Below, in pieces: positions 39,361-56,106 of a stretch of DNA of 64,000 bases. Below the pieces are notes generated by a model that did not search any database, was not told where the DNA came from, and saw nothing but the letters and a program-made list of their open reading frames with translations. Numbering within the stretch: position 1 is the stretch's first letter; the number at the start of each line of letters is the position of its first letter. This stretch comes from Pseudomonas baltica (GTDB lineage Bacteria > Pseudomonadota > Gammaproteobacteria > Pseudomonadales > Pseudomonadaceae), in the NCBI RefSeq assembly GCF_031880315.1, contig NZ_CP134771.1, positions 2,843,501-2,907,500 on the forward strand. The letters run 5' to 3'. A program made the translations under genes and the position numbers.

Positions 39361-39391
39361 TAAAAAAGCCCCCGCTAAGCGGGGGCTCTTT
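39361..39391 (-). terminator. tuf terminator
   Basis: Minus strand GAGCCCCCGCTTAGCGGGGG followed by CTTTTTTA; a seven-pair GC stem with T run fifteen bases after the tuf stop, directly upstream of the S10 promoter. Confidence 0.92.
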
Positions 39392-39406
39392 CAAATCTTC
39401 GCAAAA

Positions 39407-40600
39407 TTACGCGATGATTTTGGCTACGACGCCAGCGCCGACGGTACGACCGCCTTCACGGATAGCGAAACGCAGACCGTCTTCCATTGCGATGGTCTTG
39501 ATCAGGGTGACAACCATTTTGATGTTGTCGCCTGGCATTACCATTTCAACGCCTTCCGGCAGTTCGCAGTTACCGGTCACGTCAGTGGTCCGGAAGTAGA
39601 ACTGTGGACGGTAGCCTTTGAAGAACGGAGTGTGGCGACCGCCTTCTTCTTTGCTCAGCACGTACACTTCGGCTTCGAAGGTAGTGTGTGGCTTGACCGA
39701 ACCTGGCTTGACCAGAACCTGGCCACGCTCAACGTCGTCACGCTTGGTGCCGCGCAGCAGCACGCCGCAGTTCTCGCCAGCACGACCTTCGTCGAGCAGT
39801 TTACGGAACATTTCAACACCGGTGCAGGTGGTGACGGTAGTATCACGCAGACCAACGATTTCCAGTGGATCTTGAACCTTGACGATACCGCGCTCGATAC
39901 GACCGGTAACAACAGTACCGCGACCGGAGATCGAGAATACGTCTTCGATTGGCATCAGGAACGGCTTGTCGATAACGCGAACTGGATCTGGGATGTAGCT
40001 GTCCAGAGTCTCAACCAGTTTCTTGACGGCAGTGGTGCCCATCTCGTTCTCGTCTTTGCCTTCCAGAGCCATACGAGCAGAACCGATGATGATCGGAGTG
40101 TCGTCGCCTGGGAAGTCGTAGGTGGACAGCAGGTCACGAACTTCCATCTCGACCAGTTCCAGCAGCTCAGCGTCGTCTACCAGGTCAGCCTTGTTCAGGA
40201 AGACCACGATGTACGGAACGCCAACCTGACGGGACAGCAGGATGTGCTCACGGGTTTGTGGCATCGGACCATCAGCGGCCGAGCAAACCAGGATAGCGCC
40301 GTCCATCTGAGCAGCACCGGTGATCATGTTCTTCACATAGTCAGCGTGACCTGGGCAGTCAACGTGAGCGTAGTGACGGATCGCCGAGTTGTATTCAACG
40401 TGTGCGGTGTTGATGGTGATACCGCGAGCTTTCTCTTCTGGTGCGCTGTCGATCTTGTCGAAGTCAACGATTGCGGAACCGAAAACTTCGGAGCAAACGC
40501 GAGTCAGTGCAGCAGTCAGCGTGGTTTTACCGTGGTCGACGTGACCGATGGTGCCAACGTTGACGTGCGGAAGGGAACGATCAAATTTTTCTTTAGCCAC
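39407..40600 (-). CDS. tuf: Elongation factor Tu
   Basis: 397 aa. GTPase P-loop GHVDHGKT (19-26), switch I region [29 protein letters not shown] and [12 protein letters not shown] G5; domains II and III follow ([37 protein letters not shown]). Delivers aminoacyl-tRNA to the ribosome. The only tuf gene in the window: the usual second copy beside tRNA-Thr/tRNA-Trp is missing. Confidence 0.98.
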   Translation of the reverse strand: MAKEKFDRSLPHVNVGTIGHVDHGKTTLTAALTRVCSEVFGSAIVDFDKIDSAPEEKARGITINTAHVEYNSAIRHYAHVDCPGHADYVKNMITGAAQMDGAILVCSAADGPMPQTREHILLSRQVGVPYIVVFLNKADLVDDAELLELVEMEVRDLLSTYDFPGDDTPIIIGSARMALEGKDENEMGTTAVKKLVETLDSYIPDPVRVIDKPFLMPIEDVFSISGRGTVVTGRIERGIVKVQDPLEIVGLRDTTVTTCTGVEMFRKLLDEGRAGENCGVLLRGTKRDDVERGQVLVKPGSVKPHTTFEAEVYVLSKEEGGRHTPFFKGYRPQFYFRTTDVTGNCELPEGVEMVMPGDNIKMVVTLIKTIAMEDGLRFAIREGGRTVGAGVVAKIIA

Positions 40601-40630
40601 GACAATTAACTCCTAGCCTAAAGGACTGAA

Positions 40631-42736
40631 TCAGCCTTGTTTTTTGGATACAGTTTCAGCGATATGCGCCGGAGCTGTGTTGTATTTTTTGAATTCCATA
40701 GAGTAGCTTGCGCGACCCTGAGACATGGAGCGAACGTCGGTCGCATAACCGAACATCTCACCCAACGGAACCTCGGCACGAATCACTTTGCCGGAAACCG
40801 TATCTTCCATACCCAAGATCATGCCGCGACGACGGTTGAGGTCGCCCATCACGTCACCCATGTAGTCTTCAGGCGTAACGACTTCTACCGCCATGATAGG
40901 CTCAAGCAGCTCACCACCGCCCTTCTGGGCCAGCTGCTTGGTTGCCATGGAGGCAGCTACCTTGAACGCCATCTCGTTGGAGTCGACGTCGTGGTAAGAA
41001 CCGTCAAAAACGGTCGCCTTCAAGCCGATGAGCGGATAGCCGGCAACAACACCGTTCTTCATCTGCTCTTCGATACCCTTCTGGATAGCCGGGATGTATT
41101 CCTTAGGAACAACACCGCCCACTACTTCGTTCACGAATTGCAAACCTTCCTGACCTTCATCAGCAGGGGCAAAACGGATCCAGCAATGGCCGAACTGGCC
41201 ACGACCGCCGGATTGACGAACGAATTTGCCTTCGATTTCGCAGTTCTTCGTGATGCGCTCACGATAGGAAACCTGAGGCTTACCGATGTTGGCTTCGACG
41301 TTGAACTCACGGCGCATCCGGTCAACCAGGATGTCCAAGTGAAGCTCGCCCATGCCGGAGATGATCGTTTGACCAGTCTCTTCATCAGTCTTGACGCGGA
41401 AAGATGGATCTTCCTGAGCGAGTTTGCCCAGAGCGATACCCATTTTTTCCTGGTCATCCTTGGTCTTGGGCTCTACGGCAACCGAAATAACCGGCTCCGG
41501 GAAGTCCATGCGAACCAGGATGATTGGCTTGGCAGCGTCGCACAAGGTCTCACCAGTGGTGACGTCCTTCATGCCGATCAGGGCCGCGATGTCACCAGCG
41601 CGTACTTCCTTGATCTCTTCGCGAGCGTTTGCGTGCATTTGCACCATACGACCCACGCGCTCTTTCTTGCCTTTGACCGAGTTGATCACGCCGTCGCCAG
41701 AGGCCAACACGCCCGAGTAAACACGGACGAAGGTCAAGGTACCCACGAATGGGTCGGTAGCGATCTTGAACGCCAGGGCCGAGAACGGCTCGCTGTCGTC
41801 TGCGTGACGCTCCATCTCTTCTTCCTCGTTATCAGGGTTGGAACCCTTGATAGCAGGAATGTCGGTTGGAGCAGGCAGGAAGTCGATCACAGCATCGAGA
41901 ACCAGGGGAACACCCTTGTTCTTGAACGACGAACCGCAAACAGCCAAGACGATCTCACCAGCGATGGTACGCTGACGTAGAGCGGCCTTGATTTCGTCGT
42001 TGGTGAGTTCTTCACCTTCGAGGTACTTGTTCATCAGTTCTTCGTTGGCTTCGGCAGCAGCCTCTACCATGTTGTTGCGCCACTCTTCAGCAAGCTCTTG
42101 CAGCTCGGCAGGGATGGCCTTGCGAACAGGAACCATACCTTTATCGGAGTCGTTCCAGTAGACAGCTTCCATGTTGATCAGATCGATCTGACCCTGGAAA
42201 TTGTCTTCTGCACCGATGGCCAACTGAATCGGCACCGGAGTGTGACCCAGACGCTGCTTGATCTGACCGATCACGCGCAGGAAGTTTGCACCGGCACGGT
42301 CCATCTTGTTGACGTAAACAAGACGTGGAACACCGTATTTGTTGGCTTGACGCCATACGGTTTCCGACTGAGGCTCAACACCCGAGGTACCGCAGAACAC
42401 AACGACAGCGCCGTCGAGTACCCGCAGGGAACGCTCAACTTCAATGGTGAAGTCTACGTGGCCCGGAGTATCGATGACGTTGAAGCGGTACTGGTCCTTG
42501 TGTTGCTTCTCGGAACCCTGCCAGAAGGCGGTAATAGCAGCAGAAGTAATGGTAATACCACGCTCCTGCTCCTGAACCATCCAGTCTGTGGTCGCGGCGC
42601 CGTCATGCACCTCGCCCATTTTGTGGCTTTTGCCGGTGTAAAAAAGGACGCGCTCGGTGGTGGTGGTTTTACCAGCATCCACGTGAGCAACGATACCAAT
42701 GTTACGGTAGCGGCTAATCGGAGTAGTACGAGCCAT
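40631..42736 (-). CDS. fusA: Elongation factor G
   Basis: 701 aa. P-loop AHVDAGKT (17-24), [27 protein letters not shown]; then domain II ([13 protein letters not shown]), domain III ([29 protein letters not shown]), domain IV with [14 protein letters not shown] and domain V ([17 protein letters not shown]). Catalyses translocation and ribosome recycling. Str operon between rpsG and tuf. Confidence 0.98.
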   Translation of the reverse strand: MARTTPISRYRNIGIVAHVDAGKTTTTERVLFYTGKSHKMGEVHDGAATTDWMVQEQERGITITSAAITAFWQGSEKQHKDQYRFNVIDTPGHVDFTIEVERSLRVLDGAVVVFCGTSGVEPQSETVWRQANKYGVPRLVYVNKMDRAGANFLRVIGQIKQRLGHTPVPIQLAIGAEDNFQGQIDLINMEAVYWNDSDKGMVPVRKAIPAELQELAEEWRNNMVEAAAEANEELMNKYLEGEELTNDEIKAALRQRTIAGEIVLAVCGSSFKNKGVPLVLDAVIDFLPAPTDIPAIKGSNPDNEEEEMERHADDSEPFSALAFKIATDPFVGTLTFVRVYSGVLASGDGVINSVKGKKERVGRMVQMHANAREEIKEVRAGDIAALIGMKDVTTGETLCDAAKPIILVRMDFPEPVISVAVEPKTKDDQEKMGIALGKLAQEDPSFRVKTDEETGQTIISGMGELHLDILVDRMRREFNVEANIGKPQVSYRERITKNCEIEGKFVRQSGGRGQFGHCWIRFAPADEGQEGLQFVNEVVGGVVPKEYIPAIQKGIEEQMKNGVVAGYPLIGLKATVFDGSYHDVDSNEMAFKVAASMATKQLAQKGGGELLEPIMAVEVVTPEDYMGDVMGDLNRRRGMILGMEDTVSGKVIRAEVPLGEMFGYATDVRSMSQGRASYSMEFKKYNTAPAHIAETVSKKQG

Positions 42737-42766
42737 AAAGCCCTCGCAAAATTAGTGAAGCTAAAA

Positions 42767-43258
<492 letters not shown>

Positions 43259-43356
43259 TCAGGTTCGCTCGGAATCGGTGCCTTTGGGCACGCCTCCGAC
43301 CTTACTCTTATCGACTCAGAAAAATAGATACATCAGTTTTTTGCAAAAAGCCGCTA

Positions 43357-43728
43357 CTACTTAGGCTTCTTGGTACCGTACTTCGAACGACCTTGGTTAC
43401 GACCTTTGACGCCGGAAGTATCCAGGGAGCCGCGAACGGTGTGGTAACGAACACCTGGCAAGTCTTTTACACGGCCGCCACGAATCAGTACGACGCTGTG
43501 TTCCTGCAGGTTGTGGCCTTCACCGCCGATGTACGAGGAAACCTCGAAACCGTTGGTCAGGCGCACACGGCATACTTTACGCAATGCCGAGTTAGGTTTT
43601 TTCGGCGTGGTGGTGTACACACGGGTGCACACGCCACGACGTTGCGGGCAGTTCTGCAGCGCAGGTACGTCGGATTTCTCGACGATACGCTTACGCGGCT
43701 GACGTACCAGCTGGTTGATAGTTGCCAT
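43357..43728 (-). CDS. rpsL: 30S ribosomal protein S12
   Basis: 123 aa: [80 protein letters not shown]. Lys43 and Lys88, the usual streptomycin-resistance sites, are wild type. Decoding-centre protein; first gene of the str operon, 90 bases after its promoter. Confidence 0.98.
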   Translation of the reverse strand: MATINQLVRQPRKRIVEKSDVPALQNCPQRRGVCTRVYTTTPKKPNSALRKVCRVRLTNGFEVSSYIGGEGHNLQEHSVVLIRGGRVKDLPGVRYHTVRGSLDTSGVKGRNQGRSKYGTKKPK

Positions 43729-43819
43729 CTACTAGCTCCACTGTTGTCTTGCGACGCTATTGTCTTACAAGAAAAGCAAAATGGCAGGACACACGTCCCG
43801 CCAGATTTAGGGGTACAAG

Positions 43820-43848
43820 AGTCTAAAGAGGATCTCGTCCCCAGTCAA
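43820..43848 (-). promoter_or_regulatory. Sigma70 promoter of the str operon
   Basis: Minus strand TTGACT (43843-43848) and TAGACT (43820-43825) with a 17-base spacer, in the rpoC-rpsL gap, about 90 bases before rpsL. Confidence 0.85.
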
Positions 43849-43944
43849 GGCAAGGCCCCGGCTTCCTCGCCCGACAGACCCCAACAAAAGATGTCAGAGC
43901 TTGCCGATCGAGGTCACCAGGGCCGCGCTTGTACTACCGCCGAC

Positions 43945-48144
<4,200 letters not shown>

Positions 48145-48212
48145 GGCCTTTCCTCCTGGCGGAGCAGAGAGCGGGCTGATGATTCAGCACCGCTCTCGAT
48201 TCGCGTCGCGTG

Positions 48213-51200
48213 TTATTCGGTTTCCAGATCGATATCGATACCGAGAGAACGAATCTCTTTGATCAACACGTTGAAGGACTCGGGCATGCCCGGCTCCATA
48301 CGGTGATCGCCGTCCACGATGTTCTTGTACATCTTGGTACGACCGTTCACATCGTCCGACTTCACTGTGAGCATTTCCTGCAGAGTGTAGGCGGCGCCGT
48401 ATGCTTCCAGTGCCCAGACCTCCATCTCCCCGAAACGCTGACCACCGAACTGAGCCTTACCACCCAGCGGCTGCTGGGTAACCAGGCTGTAAGAACCAGT
48501 GGAACGCGCGTGCATCTTGTCGTCCACCAAGTGGTTCAGTTTCAGCATGTACATGTAGCCAACGGTGACATGACGCTCGAACTTGTTGCCGGTACGGCCG
48601 TCGAACAGCTGCATCTGGCCGCTTTCCGGCAGGTCTGCCAGTTTCAGCATGGCCTTGATTTCGCTTTCCTTGGCACCGTCGAACACCGGAGTGGCCATCG
48701 GTACGCCGGCACGCAGGTTCTTCGCCAGGTCGAGAATTTCCTGGTCGCTGAAGCTTTCCAGGTTTTCTTGACGGCCACCGATCTCGTTGTAGATCTCGGT
48801 GAGGAACTTGCGCAGCTCGATCACTTTGCGCTGCTCTTCGAGCATGCGGTTGATCTTCTCGCCCAGGCCTTTGGCCGCGAGGCCCAGGTGGGTTTCAAGG
48901 ATCTGACCGACGTTCATACGCGAAGGTACGCCCAACGGGTTCAAGACGACGTCGACCGGAGTACCGTATTCGTCGTGCGGCATGTCTTCGACCGGCATGA
49001 TCACCGAGACTACACCTTTGTTACCGTGACGACCGGCCATCTTGTCGCCCGGCTGAATGCGACGACGAATGGCAAGGTAGACCTTGACGATCTTCAGCAC
49101 GCCCGGCGCCAGGTCATCGCCCTGTTGCAGCTTGCGCTTCTTGTCTTCGAACTTGTCGTCCAGCAGACGGCGACGGTCAACGATGTAGGCTTGAGCCTTC
49201 TCGAGTTGCTCGTTCAGCGCGTCTTCAGCCATGCGCAGTTTGAACCACTGGCCATGCTCGAGACCGTCGAGAACTTCGTTGGTGATTTCCAGACCTTTCT
49301 TCAGGCCGGCACCACCTTCGACGATCTGACCTACCAGAGCCGAACGCAGACGTTCGAAGGTTGCGCCTTCGACAATGCGGAACTCTTCGTTGAGGTCCTT
49401 GCGGATTTCGTCCAGCTGCGATTTTTCAATCGACAGCGCACGGGCATCACGCTCGACACCATCACGGGTGAAGACCTGTACATCGATGACAGTACCTTTG
49501 GTGCCAGTAGGCACACGCAGAGAGGTGTCTTTGACGTCGCTGGCCTTCTCGCCGAAGATCGCACGCAGCAGTTTTTCTTCCGGAGTCAGTTGGGTCTCGC
49601 CTTTCGGAGTGACCTTGCCGACCAGGATGTCGCCGGCGCCGACTTCGGCACCTACGTAAACGATACCGGCTTCGTCCAGCTTGTTCAGCGCCGCTTCACC
49701 CACGTTCGGGATGTCGGCAGTGATTTCCTCTGGCCCCAGCTTGGTATCACGCGCCACACAGGTCAGTTCCTGGATGTGGATCGTGGTGAAGCGGTCTTCC
49801 TGTACCACACGCTCGGACAGGCAGATGGAGTCTTCGAAGTTGTAACCGTTCCAGGCCATGAACGCGATGCGCATGTTCTGACCCAGTGCCAACTCGCCCA
49901 TGTCGGTGGACGGACCATCGGCCATGATGTCGCTGCGCTCTACCTGATCACCCTTGCGAACCAGCGGACGCTGGTTGATGCAGGTGTTCTGGTTGGAGCG
50001 GGTGTACTTGGTCAGGTTGTAGATGTCGACACCGGCTTCGCCAGTTTCAACTTCGTCATCGTTGACACGTACCACGATACGGCTGGCATCGACGGAATCG
50101 ATCACGCCACCACGACGAGCCACGACGCAAACGCCGGAGTCACGGGCTACGTTACGCTCCATGCCGGTACCGACCAGCGGCTTGTCGGCACGCAGGGTAG
50201 GTACAGCTTGACGCTGCATGTTCGAACCCATCAACGCACGGTTGGCGTCATCGTGCTCGAGGAACGGGATCAGCGACGCGGCGACCGAAACGACCTGCTT
50301 CGGCGAGACGTCCATCAAGGTGACGTCTTCCGGCGCCTTGACGGTGAACTCGTTCAGGTGACGAACGGCTACCAGCTCGTCGATCAGCATTTTCTTGTCG
50401 TTCATCGTGGCCGAAGCCTGAGCGATCACGTGATCAGCTTCTTCGATGGCAGACAGGAACACGATCTCGTCGGTGACCAGACCGTCTTTCACCACACGGT
50501 ACGGGCTCTCGAGGAAACCGTACTGGTTGGTGCGAGCATAGGCAGCCAGGGAGTTGATCAGACCGATGTTCGGACCTTCCGGCGTTTCGATCGGGCAAAC
50601 ACGACCGTAGTGCGTCGGGTGTACGTCACGAACTTCGAAGCCTGCACGCTCACGGGTCAGACCACCAGGGCCGAGTGCAGAGACACGGCGCTTGTGGGTG
50701 ATCTCGGACAGCGGGTTGTTCTGGTCCATGAACTGCGAGAGCTGGCTGGAACCGAAGAACTCCTTGACCGCGGCCGCGACTGGCTTGGCGTTGATCAGGT
50801 CCTGAGGCATCAGGCCTTCGCTTTCGGCCATCGACAGACGTTCCTTGACCGCACGCTCTACGCGCACCAGGCCAACACGGAACTGGTTCTCGGCCATTTC
50901 GCCGACGCAACGCACGCGACGGTTACCGAGGTGGTCGATGTCATCGACGATACCTTTACCGTTGCGGATGTCGACCAGAGTCTTCAGTACGGCAACGATA
51001 TCGTCCTTGCTCAGCACGCCCGAACCTTCGATCTCGGTACGACCGATACGACGGTTGAACTTCATGCGGCCTACAGCGGACAGATCGTAGCGCTCAGGGC
51101 TGAAGAACAGGTTGTTGAACAGGGTCTCGGCAGCATCCTTGGTAGGTGGCTCGCCAGGTCGCATCATCCGATAGATTTCGACCAGGGCTTCCAGCTGATT

Positions 51201-52286
51201 GCTGGTGGAGTCGATCTTCAGGGTATCGGAGATGAACGGACCGCAGTCGATGTCGTTGGTGTACAACGTTTCGATGCGCACGACCTGGCCCTTGACGACT
51301 TTCGCCAGGATGTCGGTGGTCAGTTCGGTGTTGCATTCAGCCAGGATTTCGCCGGTAGCCGGGTGCACGATCGCCTTGGCAGTAGTACGGCCAAGAACGT
51401 AGTCGATAGGCACGGCCAGCGTCTTGATGTTGGCTTTTTCGATCTGGTTGATGTGGCGAGCCGTGATCCGACGGCCAGCCTCGACGATGACCTTGCCAGC
51501 GGTATCGAGGATATCCAGAGCAGCGATTTCACCACGCAGGCGCTGAGGCACCAGCTCCAGGTTGAGGGTTTCGCCCTCTACGTGGAATACGTTGGTGGTA
51601 TAGAAGGAGTCCAGGACTTCTTCAGTGGTGTAGCCCAACGCGCGCAACAGTACCGAGGCAGGCAGCTTGCGACGACGGTCGATCCGGACGAATACACAGT
51701 CTTTCGGATCGAACTCGAAGTCCAGCCACGAACCGCGGTAAGGAATGATGCGAGCGGAGTACAGCAGCTTGCCCGAGCTGTGCGTCTTGCCACGGTCGTG
51801 GTCGAAGAACACGCCAGGGGAACGGTGCAGCTGGGAAACAATCACACGCTCGGTACCGTTGATTACGAAGGTACCGTTCTCAGTCATCAATGGGATTTCG
51901 CCCATGTAGACTTCTTGCTCTTTGATGTCCTTGATCGCTTTGTTCGACGATTCTTTGTCGAAAATGATCAGGCGCACTTTTACTCGCAACGGGACCGCAA
52001 AGGTCACGCCACGCAGGACACATTCTTTGACATCAAAGGCCGGTTCGCCCAGACGATAGCCAACGTACTCCAAGGCGGCGTTGCCGGAGTAGCTGATGAT
52101 CGGGAAAACAGATTTGAAGGCCGCATGCAGGCCCACGTCGCGGAACTGATCCTTGTTCGCTCCCGCCTGCAAGAATTCACGATACGAATCCAGCTGGATG
52201 GCCAGGAGGTAAGGCACATCCATGACGTCCGGCAACTTGCTAAAGTCCTTGCGGATACGTTTTTTCTCAGTGTATGAGTAAGCCAT
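48213..52286 (-). CDS. rpoB: RNA polymerase beta subunit
   Basis: 1357 aa. The rifampicin region reads [20 protein letters not shown] and continues [11 protein letters not shown], wild type at the Asp, His and Ser that mutate to resistance. Other signatures: [42 protein letters not shown], and the C-terminal [24 protein letters not shown]. Forms the active-site cleft with beta'. Transcribed after rplL through an attenuator-like hairpin. Confidence 0.98.
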   Translation of the reverse strand: MAYSYTEKKRIRKDFSKLPDVMDVPYLLAIQLDSYREFLQAGANKDQFRDVGLHAAFKSVFPIISYSGNAALEYVGYRLGEPAFDVKECVLRGVTFAVPLRVKVRLIIFDKESSNKAIKDIKEQEVYMGEIPLMTENGTFVINGTERVIVSQLHRSPGVFFDHDRGKTHSSGKLLYSARIIPYRGSWLDFEFDPKDCVFVRIDRRRKLPASVLLRALGYTTEEVLDSFYTTNVFHVEGETLNLELVPQRLRGEIAALDILDTAGKVIVEAGRRITARHINQIEKANIKTLAVPIDYVLGRTTAKAIVHPATGEILAECNTELTTDILAKVVKGQVVRIETLYTNDIDCGPFISDTLKIDSTSNQLEALVEIYRMMRPGEPPTKDAAETLFNNLFFSPERYDLSAVGRMKFNRRIGRTEIEGSGVLSKDDIVAVLKTLVDIRNGKGIVDDIDHLGNRRVRCVGEMAENQFRVGLVRVERAVKERLSMAESEGLMPQDLINAKPVAAAVKEFFGSSQLSQFMDQNNPLSEITHKRRVSALGPGGLTRERAGFEVRDVHPTHYGRVCPIETPEGPNIGLINSLAAYARTNQYGFLESPYRVVKDGLVTDEIVFLSAIEEADHVIAQASATMNDKKMLIDELVAVRHLNEFTVKAPEDVTLMDVSPKQVVSVAASLIPFLEHDDANRALMGSNMQRQAVPTLRADKPLVGTGMERNVARDSGVCVVARRGGVIDSVDASRIVVRVNDDEVETGEAGVDIYNLTKYTRSNQNTCINQRPLVRKGDQVERSDIMADGPSTDMGELALGQNMRIAFMAWNGYNFEDSICLSERVVQEDRFTTIHIQELTCVARDTKLGPEEITADIPNVGEAALNKLDEAGIVYVGAEVGAGDILVGKVTPKGETQLTPEEKLLRAIFGEKASDVKDTSLRVPTGTKGTVIDVQVFTRDGVERDARALSIEKSQLDEIRKDLNEEFRIVEGATFERLRSALVGQIVEGGAGLKKGLEITNEVLDGLEHGQWFKLRMAEDALNEQLEKAQAYIVDRRRLLDDKFEDKKRKLQQGDDLAPGVLKIVKVYLAIRRRIQPGDKMAGRHGNKGVVSVIMPVEDMPHDEYGTPVDVVLNPLGVPSRMNVGQILETHLGLAAKGLGEKINRMLEEQRKVIELRKFLTEIYNEIGGRQENLESFSDQEILDLAKNLRAGVPMATPVFDGAKESEIKAMLKLADLPESGQMQLFDGRTGNKFERHVTVGYMYMLKLNHLVDDKMHARSTGSYSLVTQQPLGGKAQFGGQRFGEMEVWALEAYGAAYTLQEMLTVKSDDVNGRTKMYKNIVDGDHRMEPGMPESFNVLIKEIRSLGIDIDLETE

Positions 52287-52390
52287 CAGCGTTCCCCAGC
52301 TTGGTCACCTGCTTGTTTGGCCCCTCCCGACGGAGCAGCCAGAAAATCTTGCAAACCCCATGGTTTGCCCACCCCTCGAGGTGGTTACAG

Positions 52391-52456
52391 CGCGTTACTG
52401 ACACCGACCCAGTCGGCTGGCAGTAACGGAAAAAGGCCGGTGGCATGAGCCACCAG
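52391..52456 (-). terminator. rplL-rpoB attenuator-like hairpins
   Basis: In the 216-base rplL-rpoB gap, minus strand GGTGGC-TCAT-GCCACC (52439-52454) is followed after GGCC by TTTTT, a weak terminator shape. A second stem (GTTACTGCCAGCCGAC against GTCGGTGTCAGTAAC, 52394-52427) comes right after it. This matches the E. coli rpoBC attenuator/RNase III position. Confidence 0.7.
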
Positions 52457-52502
52457 CCATCAGCCTTTCGCTTGACGCTCGGGCTGGAGACGCAAGGTCG
52501 AG

Positions 52503-52865
52503 TTACTTGACTTCGACTTTGGCGCCTGCTTCTTCCAGAGCAGCCTTGATCTTGTCGGCTTCTTCTTTCGAAGCGCCTTCTTTGACCATGCCCAGGTCAT
52601 CAACGACAGCCTTGGCTTCTTTCAGGCCCAGACCGGTGATTTCACGTACAGCTTTGATGACGTTTACTTTCTTCTCGCCCGACTCAACCAGTTTAACGTT
52701 GAATTCAGTTTGCTCTTCAACGACAGCGGCAGCAGCAGCTGGGCCGGCCGAAGCAGCAGCGGCGCTAACGCCGAATTTTTCTTCGAAAGCTTTGATCAGC
52801 TCAACAACCTGCAGAACCGACATTTCAGCTACGGCGTTGAGGATATCGTCTTGGGAGATAGACAT
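52503..52865 (-). CDS. rplL: 50S ribosomal protein L7/L12
   Basis: 120 aa. N-terminal dimerisation helices ([26 protein letters not shown]), Ala-rich hinge ([18 protein letters not shown]), and the factor-recruiting C-terminal domain ([27 protein letters not shown]...[14 protein letters not shown]). Multi-copy stalk protein. Followed by the attenuator before rpoB. Confidence 0.98.
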   Translation of the reverse strand: MSISQDDILNAVAEMSVLQVVELIKAFEEKFGVSAAAASAGPAAAAAVVEEQTEFNVKLVESGEKKVNVIKAVREITGLGLKEAKAVVDDLGMVKEGASKEEADKIKAALEEAGAKVEVK

Positions 52866-52943
52866 TGCTGTAATTCCTGAATTGGGGGACGGCCTATGGG
52901 GCCATCTAAATAAACAAAAATACGCGAGGGAGACTGCTCAGCC

Positions 52944-53444
52944 TTAGGCTGCGGCAGCTTCTTTTTGCTCGCGAACTGCGGCCAGAGTACGAGCCAACTT
53001 GCTGGTAGCGCCTTGAATCACGCTCATCAGCTGAGAAATAGCTTCGTTACGGGTCGGCAGTGTTGCCAGTACGTCGATTTCGTTTGCTGCGAGGAACTTG
53101 CCCTCGAACGCAGCTGCCTTGATCTCGAACTTGTCCTGACCTTTCGCGAATTCCTTGAACAGACGGGCAGCAGCGCCAGGATGTTCGTTGGAGAAAGCGA
53201 TCAAGGTCGGGCCGGTGAACACGTCGTTGAGGACACTGTATTGAGTGTCGGCAACAGCGCGCTTGAGCAGGGTGTTACGTACAACACGTACGTAAACGCC
53301 AGCTTCACGAGCCTCTTTACGGAGTCCGGTCATTGCGCCTACTGTAACGCCACGGGCATCAGCCACAACAGCGGACAGAGCGACTTTGGCAGCCTCGTTG
53401 ACTTCAGCGACGATGGCCTTCTTGTCTTCGAGATAAATTGCCAC
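52944..53444 (-). CDS. rplJ: 50S ribosomal protein L10
   Basis: 166 aa: [58 protein letters not shown], and a C-terminal helix that carries the L7/L12 dimers. With L12 it binds its own leader (53445-53646) in other bacteria to limit synthesis. 78 bases before rplL. Confidence 0.98.
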   Translation of the reverse strand: MAIYLEDKKAIVAEVNEAAKVALSAVVADARGVTVGAMTGLRKEAREAGVYVRVVRNTLLKRAVADTQYSVLNDVFTGPTLIAFSNEHPGAAARLFKEFAKGQDKFEIKAAAFEGKFLAANEIDVLATLPTRNEAISQLMSVIQGATSKLARTLAAVREQKEAAAA

Positions 53445-53646
53445 GGGTTAACTCCTGCTTGTTACCGTTTCATCTGGCCGAGGCCGGATGTCGTTTTGGT
53501 GTCTGATTCGGTAAGGAACCGGGAGCACCATCTGCGTAGGCTTGTGTTTTAAGACTCGCGTCGCCTACGGTCTTGGATAGCCCCCGCCAGGCAGGGACCC
53601 CAATCTTTCATGTTGCCAGGGCAGTAACCCGCCCCGACAAGCAGTG
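53445..53646 (-). promoter_or_regulatory. rplJ leader (candidate L10/L12 autoregulatory RNA)
   Basis: 202 untranslated bases between rplA and rplJ, the place of the L10 leader in other bacteria. A clear stem CGTAGGC...GCCTACG pairs 53535-53541 with 53563-53569, enclosing a 21-base loop. I did not verify the kink-turn, so binding is inferred by position. Confidence 0.65.
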
Positions 53647-54342
53647 TTACGCAGTCAGCGAGCTCTGATCGATAACCAGACCTGGGCCCATAGTGGTGCT
53701 CAGGGTAACGCGCTTGACATAGATACCTTTCGAAGAAGCTGGCTTGATACGCTTCAGATCAGCGATCAGGGCTTCAACGTTTTCCTTCAGCTTGACGGCG
53801 TCGAAACCGACTTTGCCAACGGAAGTGTGGATGATGCCGTTCTTGTCGGTGCGATAACGAACCTGACCAGCCTTCGCGTTCTTGACCGCGGTGGCGACGT
53901 CTGGGGTTACGGTGCCGACTTTAGGGTTAGGCATCAGGCCACGCGGACCGAGGATCTGACCCAGTTGACCTACAACACGCATCGCGTCCGGGGAGGCGAT
54001 AACGACGTCGTAGTTCAGGTCGCCGCCTTTCATTTCGGCAGCCAGGTCGTCCATGCCAACGCGATCGGCGCCGGCAGCCAGAGCTGCTTCAGCAGCTGGG
54101 CCCTGGGTGAAAACAGCAACGCGTACGGTCTTGCCAGTGCCGTGTGGCAGCACAGTAGCGCTACGAACGACCTGGTCGGATTTACGCGGGTCAACGCCCA
54201 GGTTCACGGCGATGTCGAAAGACTCGCTGAACTTGACGGTCGACAGCTCAGCCAGCAGGCCGGCGGCTTCTTCGAAGTTGTAGAACTTGCCAGCTTCGAT
54301 TTTGGAAGCAATAGCTTTTTGGCGCTTAGTCAGCTTAGCCAT
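53647..54342 (-). CDS. rplA: 50S ribosomal protein L1
   Basis: 231 aa: [39 protein letters not shown], the domain II segment and [38 protein letters not shown]. Mobile L1-stalk protein and translational repressor of rplK-rplA. Start overlaps the rplK stop by one base. Confidence 0.98.
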   Translation of the reverse strand: MAKLTKRQKAIASKIEAGKFYNFEEAAGLLAELSTVKFSESFDIAVNLGVDPRKSDQVVRSATVLPHGTGKTVRVAVFTQGPAAEAALAAGADRVGMDDLAAEMKGGDLNYDVVIASPDAMRVVGQLGQILGPRGLMPNPKVGTVTPDVATAVKNAKAGQVRYRTDKNGIIHTSVGKVGFDAVKLKENVEALIADLKRIKPASSKGIYVKRVTLSTTMGPGLVIDQSSLTA

Positions 54343-54773
54343 TACACACCCTCCACGTTGAGGCCCATGCTGCGAGCAGAACCGGCGATAGTACGCACGG
54401 CAGCATCCAGGTCAGCAGCAGTCAGATCAGCCTTTTTAGCGTTGGCGATATCTTCCAGCTGAGCACGGGTGACGGTGCCAACTTTAACGGTGTTCGGACG
54501 TGCAGAACCGCTGGTCAGGCCAGCTGCTTTCTTCAACAGAACCGAAGCAGGGGTGCTTTTGGTTTCAAAGGTGAAGCTACGGTCGCTGTAGACAGTGATG
54601 ATCACTGGGGTCGGCAGGCCGGCTTCTTGACCCAGGGTACGGGCGTTGAAGGCCTTGCAGAACTCCATGATGTTCACGCCATGTTGACCCAGAGCCGGGC
54701 CGACGGGCGGGCTTGGGTTGGCCTGGCCGGCCTTTACTTGCAGCTTGATGTAAGCCGTGATTTTCTTAGCCAT
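54342..54773 (-). CDS. rplK: 50S ribosomal protein L11
   Basis: 143 aa: [42 protein letters not shown], with the conserved proline-rich N-terminal domain that thiostrepton and RelA depend on, then [22 protein letters not shown] and [16 protein letters not shown]. Factor-binding stalk base. Confidence 0.98.
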   Translation of the reverse strand: MAKKITAYIKLQVKAGQANPSPPVGPALGQHGVNIMEFCKAFNARTLGQEAGLPTPVIITVYSDRSFTFETKSTPASVLLKKAAGLTSGSARPNTVKVGTVTRAQLEDIANAKKADLTAADLDAAVRTIAGSARSMGLNVEGV

Positions 54774-54843
54774 GAGCTACTCCACTATTGGGTACAGGCG
54801 CCTTGCGGCTCCCCAGTTGCTTGCGTTTTATCCCAGAGACGAC

Positions 54844-54870
54844 AAAACCCCGCAGCTTACGCCTGCGGGG
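54844..54870 (-). terminator. nusG-rplK hairpin terminator
   Basis: Minus strand CCCCGCAG-GCGTAAG-CTGCGGGG followed by TTTTGTC, eighteen bases after the nusG stop. It separates secE-nusG from rplK at least partly; a weak leader follows before rplK. Confidence 0.88.
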
Positions 54871-54888
54871 CATGGGATCCGTTTCCAA

Positions 54889-55422
54889 TCAGACCTTTTC
54901 GACCTGACTGAACTCGAGCTCTACCGGAGTAGAGCGACCGAAAATGAGCACCGCCACTTGGATCCGGCTCTTTTCGTAGTTAACTTCTTCGACAGTGCCG
55001 TTGAAATCAGCGAACGGACCATCGGTGACACGAACCACTTCACCCGGCTCGAACAGCGTCTTGGGCTTCGGCTTGTCGCTGCCATCGGCAACGCGACGAA
55101 GGATAGCTTCTGCTTCCTTGTCAGTGATCGGTGCAGGCTTATCCGCAGTACCGCCGATGAAACCCATCACCCGAGGAGTATCCTTGACCAAGTGCCAAGT
55201 ACCCTCGTTCATATCCATCTGCACCAGCACGTAACCTGGGAAGAACTTGCGCTCGCTTTTGCGCTTCTGGCCATTACGCATTTCCACCACTTCTTCAGTG
55301 GGGACCAGAATTTCGCCAAAGCCGTCTTCCATGCCAGCCAGCTTTACACGCTCTACCAAAGAGCGCATAACATGCTTCTCGTAACCCGAGTAAGCATGCA
55401 CAACGTACCAACGCTTAGCCAC
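54889..55422 (-). CDS. nusG: Transcription factor NusG
   Basis: 177 aa. NGN domain ([21 protein letters not shown]...[32 protein letters not shown]) and C-terminal KOW ([30 protein letters not shown]). Increases processivity and links polymerase to Rho or S10/ribosome. Nine bases after secE. Confidence 0.98.
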   Translation of the reverse strand: MAKRWYVVHAYSGYEKHVMRSLVERVKLAGMEDGFGEILVPTEEVVEMRNGQKRKSERKFFPGYVLVQMDMNEGTWHLVKDTPRVMGFIGGTADKPAPITDKEAEAILRRVADGSDKPKPKTLFEPGEVVRVTDGPFADFNGTVEEVNYEKSRIQVAVLIFGRSTPVELEFSQVEKV

Positions 55423-55431
55423 GGGACACCC

Positions 55432-55800
55432 TTAGCCTACAATCAGGGAAACAAGCCAGCCGAGCAGGGAATCTAGCCCCCACAACAGCAAAGCCATGAC
55501 CAGAACGACCGCCACTACAATCAGTGTGGTCTGCGTAGTCTCTTGGCGGGTAGGCCAAACGACTTTACGAATCTCGCCGCGAGCTTCCTTCGCCAGGACA
55601 AAGAACGACTTGCCTTTAGCTGTTTGCAAGGCCGTGAAGGCAGCAACAGCAGCAATGACGATCAGAGCCAGAACGCGATACAGGATTGGCGATGCGGAGA
55701 AATACTGATTTCCGACAACACCTACCACCACCAAAGCGACCACAACAAGCCACTTGAGCAGATCGAAGCGAGAGTCTTGGGCTTCAGCCTTGGGAGTCAT
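55432..55800 (-). CDS. secE: Preprotein translocase subunit SecE
   Basis: 122 aa, long enterobacterial form with three membrane helices (LLKWLVVVALVVVGVVGNQYF; YRVLALIVIAAVAAFTAL; TTLIVVAVVLVMALLLWGLD). The conserved amphipathic stretch EARGEIRKVVWPTRQETTQTT clamps SecY. Follows tRNA-Trp by 45 bases, so tRNA and mRNA share a transcript. Confidence 0.97.
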   Translation of the reverse strand: MTPKAEAQDSRFDLLKWLVVVALVVVGVVGNQYFSASPILYRVLALIVIAAVAAFTALQTAKGKSFFVLAKEARGEIRKVVWPTRQETTQTTLIVVAVVLVMALLLWGLDSLLGWLVSLIVG

Positions 55801-55845
55801 CTAGGAGGATCCTGTGAAAAGAAAGCCAGACACGTTGAGTGAATC

Positions 55846-55921
55846 TGGCAGGTCAGGAGGGAATCGAACCCCCAACCTACGGTTTTGGAGACCGTCGCTC
55901 TGCCAATTGAGCTACTGACCT
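55846..55921 (-). tRNA. tRNA-Trp (anticodon CCA)
   Basis: 76 nt, cloverleaf with AGGTCAG/CTGACCT acceptor stem, anticodon loop CTCCAAA, T-arm GGGGGTTCGATTCCC, and encoded 3' CCA. Lies directly upstream of secE. Confidence 0.97.
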
Positions 55922-55941
55922 AAAACAAAATCAGGCCGACC

Positions 55942-55970
55942 ATTATGCAGGCCTGAAGAACGCTTTACAA
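55942..55970 (-). promoter_or_regulatory. Sigma70 promoter of tRNA-Trp-secE-nusG
   Basis: Minus strand TTGTAA (55965-55970), 17-base spacer, CATAAT (55942-55947), followed by the GC-rich discriminator GGTCGGCC typical of stringent promoters, about 20 bases before the tRNA. Confidence 0.85.
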
Positions 55971-56080
55971 CTGCTTTCGACAACCTTCGCGTACAACCAC
56001 CGTCAGCAAGACCAACAGCAACCACGAACCTCGAAACGGGGATCATCTCTATCCACAGAGACAACCCAACCATTAAAACA

Positions 56081-56106
56081 AAGGCGGATATTTACATATC
56101 CGCCTT
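56081..56106 (-). terminator. Terminator after tRNA-Thr
   Basis: AAGGCGGATAT-4-ATATCCGCCTT is a perfect eleven-pair stem; on the minus strand it is followed by TGTTTT. It isolates the Tyr-Gly-Thr tRNA unit from the tRNA-Trp promoter. Confidence 0.85.

Noticed and set aside
38885..40609. Open plus-strand frame of 574 codons opposite rpsJ and tuf
   Set aside because: Runs through a promoter, terminator and two real genes on the other strand; a codon-bias shadow.
48210..52277. Open plus-strand frame of 1355 codons opposite rpoB
   Set aside because: Same cause as above: codon bias on the coding strand, ends coincide with rpoB.
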